In this document: positions 61,436-64,000 of the stretch, piece after piece
Position numbering within the stretch: the first letter of the stretch is position 1
How the letters are laid out: every line of letters begins with the position of its first letter
Assembly (NCBI RefSeq): GCF_032854445.1
Contig: NC_088303.1
Span: 35,225,501 to 35,289,500, forward strand
DNA length: 64,000 bases
From: Liolophura sinensis
Taxonomy: Eukaryota > Mollusca > Polyplacophora > Chitonida > Chitonidae
Direction of reading: 5' to 3'
The notes under the pieces: model-generated
Database searches by the model: none
Told to the model about the DNA's origin: nothing
The model's input: the letters and a program-made list of their open reading frames with translations, nothing else
Translations under genes and position numbers: made by a program

Positions 61436-64000
61436 CTCAAAGTTCGTATAAACGAACGAATCAAACAACCAATGAATGGATCAGACGGTCTATTGATAAC
61501 GGCCTATGTCCAGTATAACCACAATCACCCAGTGGGTCAGGGGCCATTGTCAAGGCCTTACCTTCTCCCAGGGAGCCAGCCAAACAACCTCTTTCGACAA
61601 CAGACTACTTTACACAGTCTTTCCTCAGACAGCATAAACTACCTTTATGCAAATCAGTTTGCGATGGTGGCATGAAATCTCCCGCCTCGTCGCTCCGTCT
61701 GGCCCGAGGGGTCCGCCGACAAACTTCTTCATTGGACCGTTGGTGTCACGGGATGAGATATCACCCATCGACCACCAGGCTAAGAGAGAGTGGTCCCAAG
61801 GAAAATTTATGTAGGCTTTCTCTCTAAAATAGTCATTTCGCACCGTTGCCATAGTGATTGCATTTCTTTTGCCAATTCATGGCATTTTCCATCAGAATGC
61901 GTTAGGTCTAATCTGGCAAGAATCCAAAGGCGGTTCGAATTGAGATTTGTATGTATGTGAATTGTCGGTTGCCATGAGCGCCCGTATTGCTCTATTAGCC
62001 ACCATCGGCTCCTTGGGATCGATATAGTGGTATGTGGCGGGGACAGATATATGGGCGGGACAATACTGCATTATGTTAGCACCACGATTTACGTTATAAT
62101 ATACAATAAACAATCAAGTTGTAAATCATAAACACGAAAAATGATGATATCAGTATCGCTGCCATATTCTATACCATTGCCACGTGAAGAAACACTATAC
62201 CATTAACACGAATCATTCTTATATATTCGAATTCGCTGTTGTTCATTCCATTAGTCGAATACTTGTACTGAAATATGGCGTAGAACATGTCCAATAACCG
62301 TACGGTAGCGCTATCCGAGATCCTTTCAGCTGCCAATTATGGATGGCTACACAAAAATCACGAATTACGTAACATTTACCGTACTATCAACACGAGTTAA
62401 CTACGTTATCCGTTAACTCACGGAGTCATTTTGGAATGCTTGGTATAAGAGGGAGATCATCATCAGGGAATCGCTGCACGTGACATTCATTTTAAACATT
62501 TTTGGGACAATCTTTGGGAAATTATAAAGATGATTTGCGTCTACATTCTCAAAAATGAGTTGTACTAACTGGTCCAAATGCTATAACAACTAACTGCATT
62601 TTTAACCCTTTGAAACAATGATAGCTCATGCAACGTCTTAATTTTAGTGGTTTGCAAAGATGAAGGAAACAGATATCAACTTCCAGTGAATATTTTTTTA
62701 GTGTATAGGTGGCGGATAAACCCGGTAATTAGTGATTTGTAAATGCTGGTTTTATCTATTAGTGTATAAGTTACGAAATCCCTTGCATGACCTCTGCATT
62801 TGTGAACACTTGTCTCAATGATTAATTCTAAAATTGTTACGGTGATTAATGCTAGGGATGATTTACTGATTAATAAAATTAGTGAGCGAACCCCTTAGGA
62901 GAAAAAGAAAAAGTAGCTATATATTTTCATTTTATTGTTGACTTTTTATGACCAACGCTTTTTCATTGATCCGTTCTAAGATTGATTGTTTTTTATTCTC
63001 TGCATCCATTCATTTATGCAACAACACATTGTATATAACAACAATGTAGAACGAAGTGTTACTGCTCTTGTTGGTTTTTTTTTTCTGACTAGATACGTTC
63101 ACAGAGAATTGCAACTATGGAATGACGCATTTGATGGCCTTTGTATTTATTCGGATACCTTCTTGGCTAAAACTCAGATCACATAGTTTATGATTGACAA
63201 AAACGTGATGTGGAATAGAATCCCACTGACTGTTTCCGCAGACATCCAGCGTAAAAACTAGAGAGATCTCTTATAGTCTTGAGCTGTTGGAGTTTTTATT
63301 GTTTTTAAATCTCATAAATTTGACTGATGCAAATAACTTTGCCAAAAGTTTCCAGGGGTGAAAATACCACAGATTTTGTATCAATAATAAATACCCCAAA
63401 ACAACACGGCCATTATATATTTATCTTTATGCGATCGTTTCTTGTCCATTTCGCGATTTTGCTTCCCCATAAATCAATTAGGATTTTTGCAGTAAAACAG
63501 CTTGTTTCATGCGCACAATTAACACCTTTGTGCCTCGTGCGATGGTCCAGCCAATCAAAACTTTCAGCTCAGATAACCAATGCCCATTAACCTTATATTT
63601 CGCTCAGGTTCACAGCTTTTATGGCCTTTGTTATGGAATTGTGTTTTTTTTTCTTTGACACTCAGACCACACAAAGAAGTTAGCCCCAGATGGTTACAAG
63701 CTTGCTATCAAATTATAAATCAAATGGCCATCGAGGAGCATTAGACGGCGCGGAGCATTCGGCCGCTTGCAAGACTTATGTCAAAAAATCTTTTGTTTTG
63801 CTCGTACATTTTTATCGCGAGAGGCGAGAGGCCATATACTGTAGAATTTGTGTGCGTACATGTATTAGGTGTCTCTTATGTTCTTTGGCGTAAAATGAAT
63901 AAAAAATGCCAAACAAGTGATTCACGGCCAAACCAAGTCTTTACTTGTGACCTCTTGTCTATCAAAGACGAGAAAAAAACTTGAAAATAATAAGCTGTAA

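Larger units (their letters stand above)
59260..64000. other. non-coding stretch with a candidate conserved block at 61.5-61.9 kb
   Basis: No supported gene. A perfect POU octamer ATGCAAAT lies at 61647-61654 in a block of lower AT content that looks like a developmental non-coding element. A CAAT/CAACC simple repeat lies at 61297-61435. Nothing else recognised. Confidence 0.45.

Overview
The window looks like metazoan nuclear DNA, most probably from a lophotrochozoan and likely a bivalve mollusc. It is AT-rich and intron-rich, with many minisatellites and (TA)n/(ATTT)n tracts. It also carries about eight copies of a tRNA-derived SINE whose 3' core resembles the bivalve MetaSINE group as I recall it. 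No bacterial, plasmid or viral gene was seen.

One protein-coding gene can be supported: the 3' part of a spalt/SALL zinc-finger transcription factor on the + strand. A 156-nt internal exon (11355-11510, phase 1-1) encodes the first finger of the first SALL finger pair. After a 9.5-kb intron, a large terminal exon (21005-24156) encodes the second finger of that pair, the central triplet, the third and fourth pairs, the SALL-type tail after the last pair, three ELDLS motifs and one extra C-terminal C2H2 finger. The amino terminus (SALL repressor peptide, C2HC finger, glutamine-rich stretch) was not found. Those exons probably lie before base 1, so 1-11354 is probably intron. The 3' UTR probably runs about 1.3 to 2.4 kb past the stop, to an ATTAAA at 25477 or AATAAA at 26382/26499.

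Layout: 1-11354, presumed intron with small tandem repeats, a putative short inverted-repeat element (8011-8193) and several palindromic motifs; 11355-24156, the sall exons and their intron; 24157-26504, 3' UTR; 26505-64000, about 37.5 kb with no convincing protein-coding gene. The last part holds SINEs, two inverted-repeat (MITE-like) elements (49324-49581, and 58651-59252 with a TTA target duplication), minisatellites at 27.5, 28.1, 30.3, 34.7, 35.2-37.6, 46.0-46.6 and 52.9 kb, and some candidate regulatory sites. The most notable of these are a strong CTCF-type motif beside a YY1-type motif at 38.35 kb, two NRF1-type sites (39303, 44794) and a cluster of inverted CCAAT boxes (41742-41836). 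A gene desert beside a developmental transcription factor suggests a regulatory landscape, but that is inference.

The clearest structural novelty is the 35.2-37.6 kb minisatellite. Its 32-bp monomers are homogeneous on the left and become a strict 95-bp trimeric higher-order repeat on the right, with an alternating 190-bp super-period, and a near full-length SINE is inserted in the array.
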